Shown here: positions 6,300 through 6,411 of the stretch, one piece after another
Layout: each line of letters begins with the position of its first letter
How positions within the stretch are numbered: the stretch's first letter is position 1
From: Porticoccaceae bacterium
GTDB lineage: Bacteria; Pseudomonadota; Gammaproteobacteria; Pseudomonadales; Porticoccaceae
NCBI GenBank assembly: GCA_017858295.1
Contig: JAFMBU010000094.1
Location: forward strand, 1-6,411
Direction of reading: 5' to 3'
Length of the DNA stretch: 6,411 bases
Position numbers and translations under genes: made by a program
The notes under the pieces: model-generated
Database searches by the model: none
Seen by the model: the letters and a program-made list of their open reading frames with translations, nothing else
What the model was told of the DNA's origin: nothing

Positions 6300-6304
6300 C
6301 TCCT
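6300..6304 (-). promoter_or_regulatory. Ribosome-binding site of the ExbB-like gene
   Basis: AGGAG on the minus strand, 6 nt before ATG 6293. This is one of the best Shine-Dalgarno sequences in the window, and this gene is the only one here whose start is well separated from the preceding stop. It therefore probably initiates independently, while most genes after it look coupled. Confidence 0.75.
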
Positions 6305-6310
6305 GTTATT

Positions 6311-6329
6311 GCAGCCTTCTGGGGGCCGC
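6311..6329 (-). other. Short intergenic hairpin, not a convincing terminator
   Basis: The transcribed strand reads GCGGCC, a 7-nt loop, then GGCTGC, which can pair over six positions with one G-U. No U-run follows, so it does not look like an intrinsic terminator. It could affect mRNA stability, or expression between the upstream gene and the ExbB-like gene, or be chance. No promoter hexamers convincing enough to report were seen in the 53-bp gap. Confidence 0.3.
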
Positions 6330-6346
6330 TTAATGTTCAGTTGGAT

Positions 6347-6411
6347 CTAAATATCAGATGGCAGTGGCACCGGGAAATCTTCAGAGATCTCCTCGCTGGG
6401 CTTAAAATCCC
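6347..6411 (-). CDS. C-terminal tail of an unidentified upstream gene (cut by window edge)
   Basis: Twenty codons and a TAG stop (6349-6347) are visible in a frame open to the right edge. The tail is acidic, then proline-rich, containing SEEISEDF and PVPLPSDI. That is too short to name a family. Its stop lies 53 bp before the start of the ExbB-like gene on the same strand, so it is probably the preceding member of the operon. That it is coding is inferred from the open frame, same-strand context and lack of another use for these bases. Confidence 0.55.
   Translation of the reverse strand, partial: DFKPSEEISEDFPVPLPSDI

Noticed and set aside
6311..6329. Intrinsic terminator between the upstream gene and the ExbB-like gene
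   Set aside because: The stem is short with one G-U pair and is followed by AATAAC, not a U-run.

Overview
The window looks like an interior piece of one leftward (minus-strand) operon from a Gram-negative bacterium, most likely a marine-type gammaproteobacterium. The Gram-negative call rests on two type II lipoprotein signal peptides, a secreted M48 zinc protease, an ExbB/TolQ/MotA-type inner-membrane protein and consistent Shine-Dalgarno sequences. The lineage guess comes from overall protein character and intermediate base composition, and is soft. No RNA gene, mobile element, CRISPR array or clear terminator was seen. Nearly every base is coding; the only stretch above 50 bp without a gene is the 53 bp at 6294-6346.

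In transcription order, right to left: the last 20 codons of an unidentified gene (6347-6411); a four-helix MotA/TolQ/ExbB-family protein (5499-6293); a cytoplasmic protein that looks like a degenerate actin/Hsp70 (ASKHA) fold with a beta-rich, possibly FHA-like tail (4188-5495); two paralogous proteins, each with one N-terminal membrane helix, a coiled coil and a von Willebrand factor A (VWA) domain (3137-4195 and 2151-3140); two outer-membrane-type lipoproteins (1503-2138 and 851-1510); and an exported M48 metalloprotease cut by the left edge (1-854). The genes are separated by 3 and 12 bp or overlap by 8, 4, 8 and 4 bp, so they are very probably co-transcribed and translationally coupled.

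The main observation is that both VWA proteins carry the same membrane-helix motif, S-x-S-F-L-D-x-x-x-C-G-F-G-A, with an aspartate where ExbD, TolR and MotB have their proton-binding aspartate. An ExbB/TolQ-type partner is encoded in the same operon. The inferred picture is a five-subunit-type ion-driven stator whose two central rods end in periplasmic VWA domains rather than in peptidoglycan- or TonB-binding domains. An ATPase-fold-like protein would sit on the cytoplasmic side, and two lipoproteins and a protease would act at or near the outer membrane. The individual domains are known families. The machine itself, its substrate and its function are inference and are not established by this sequence.
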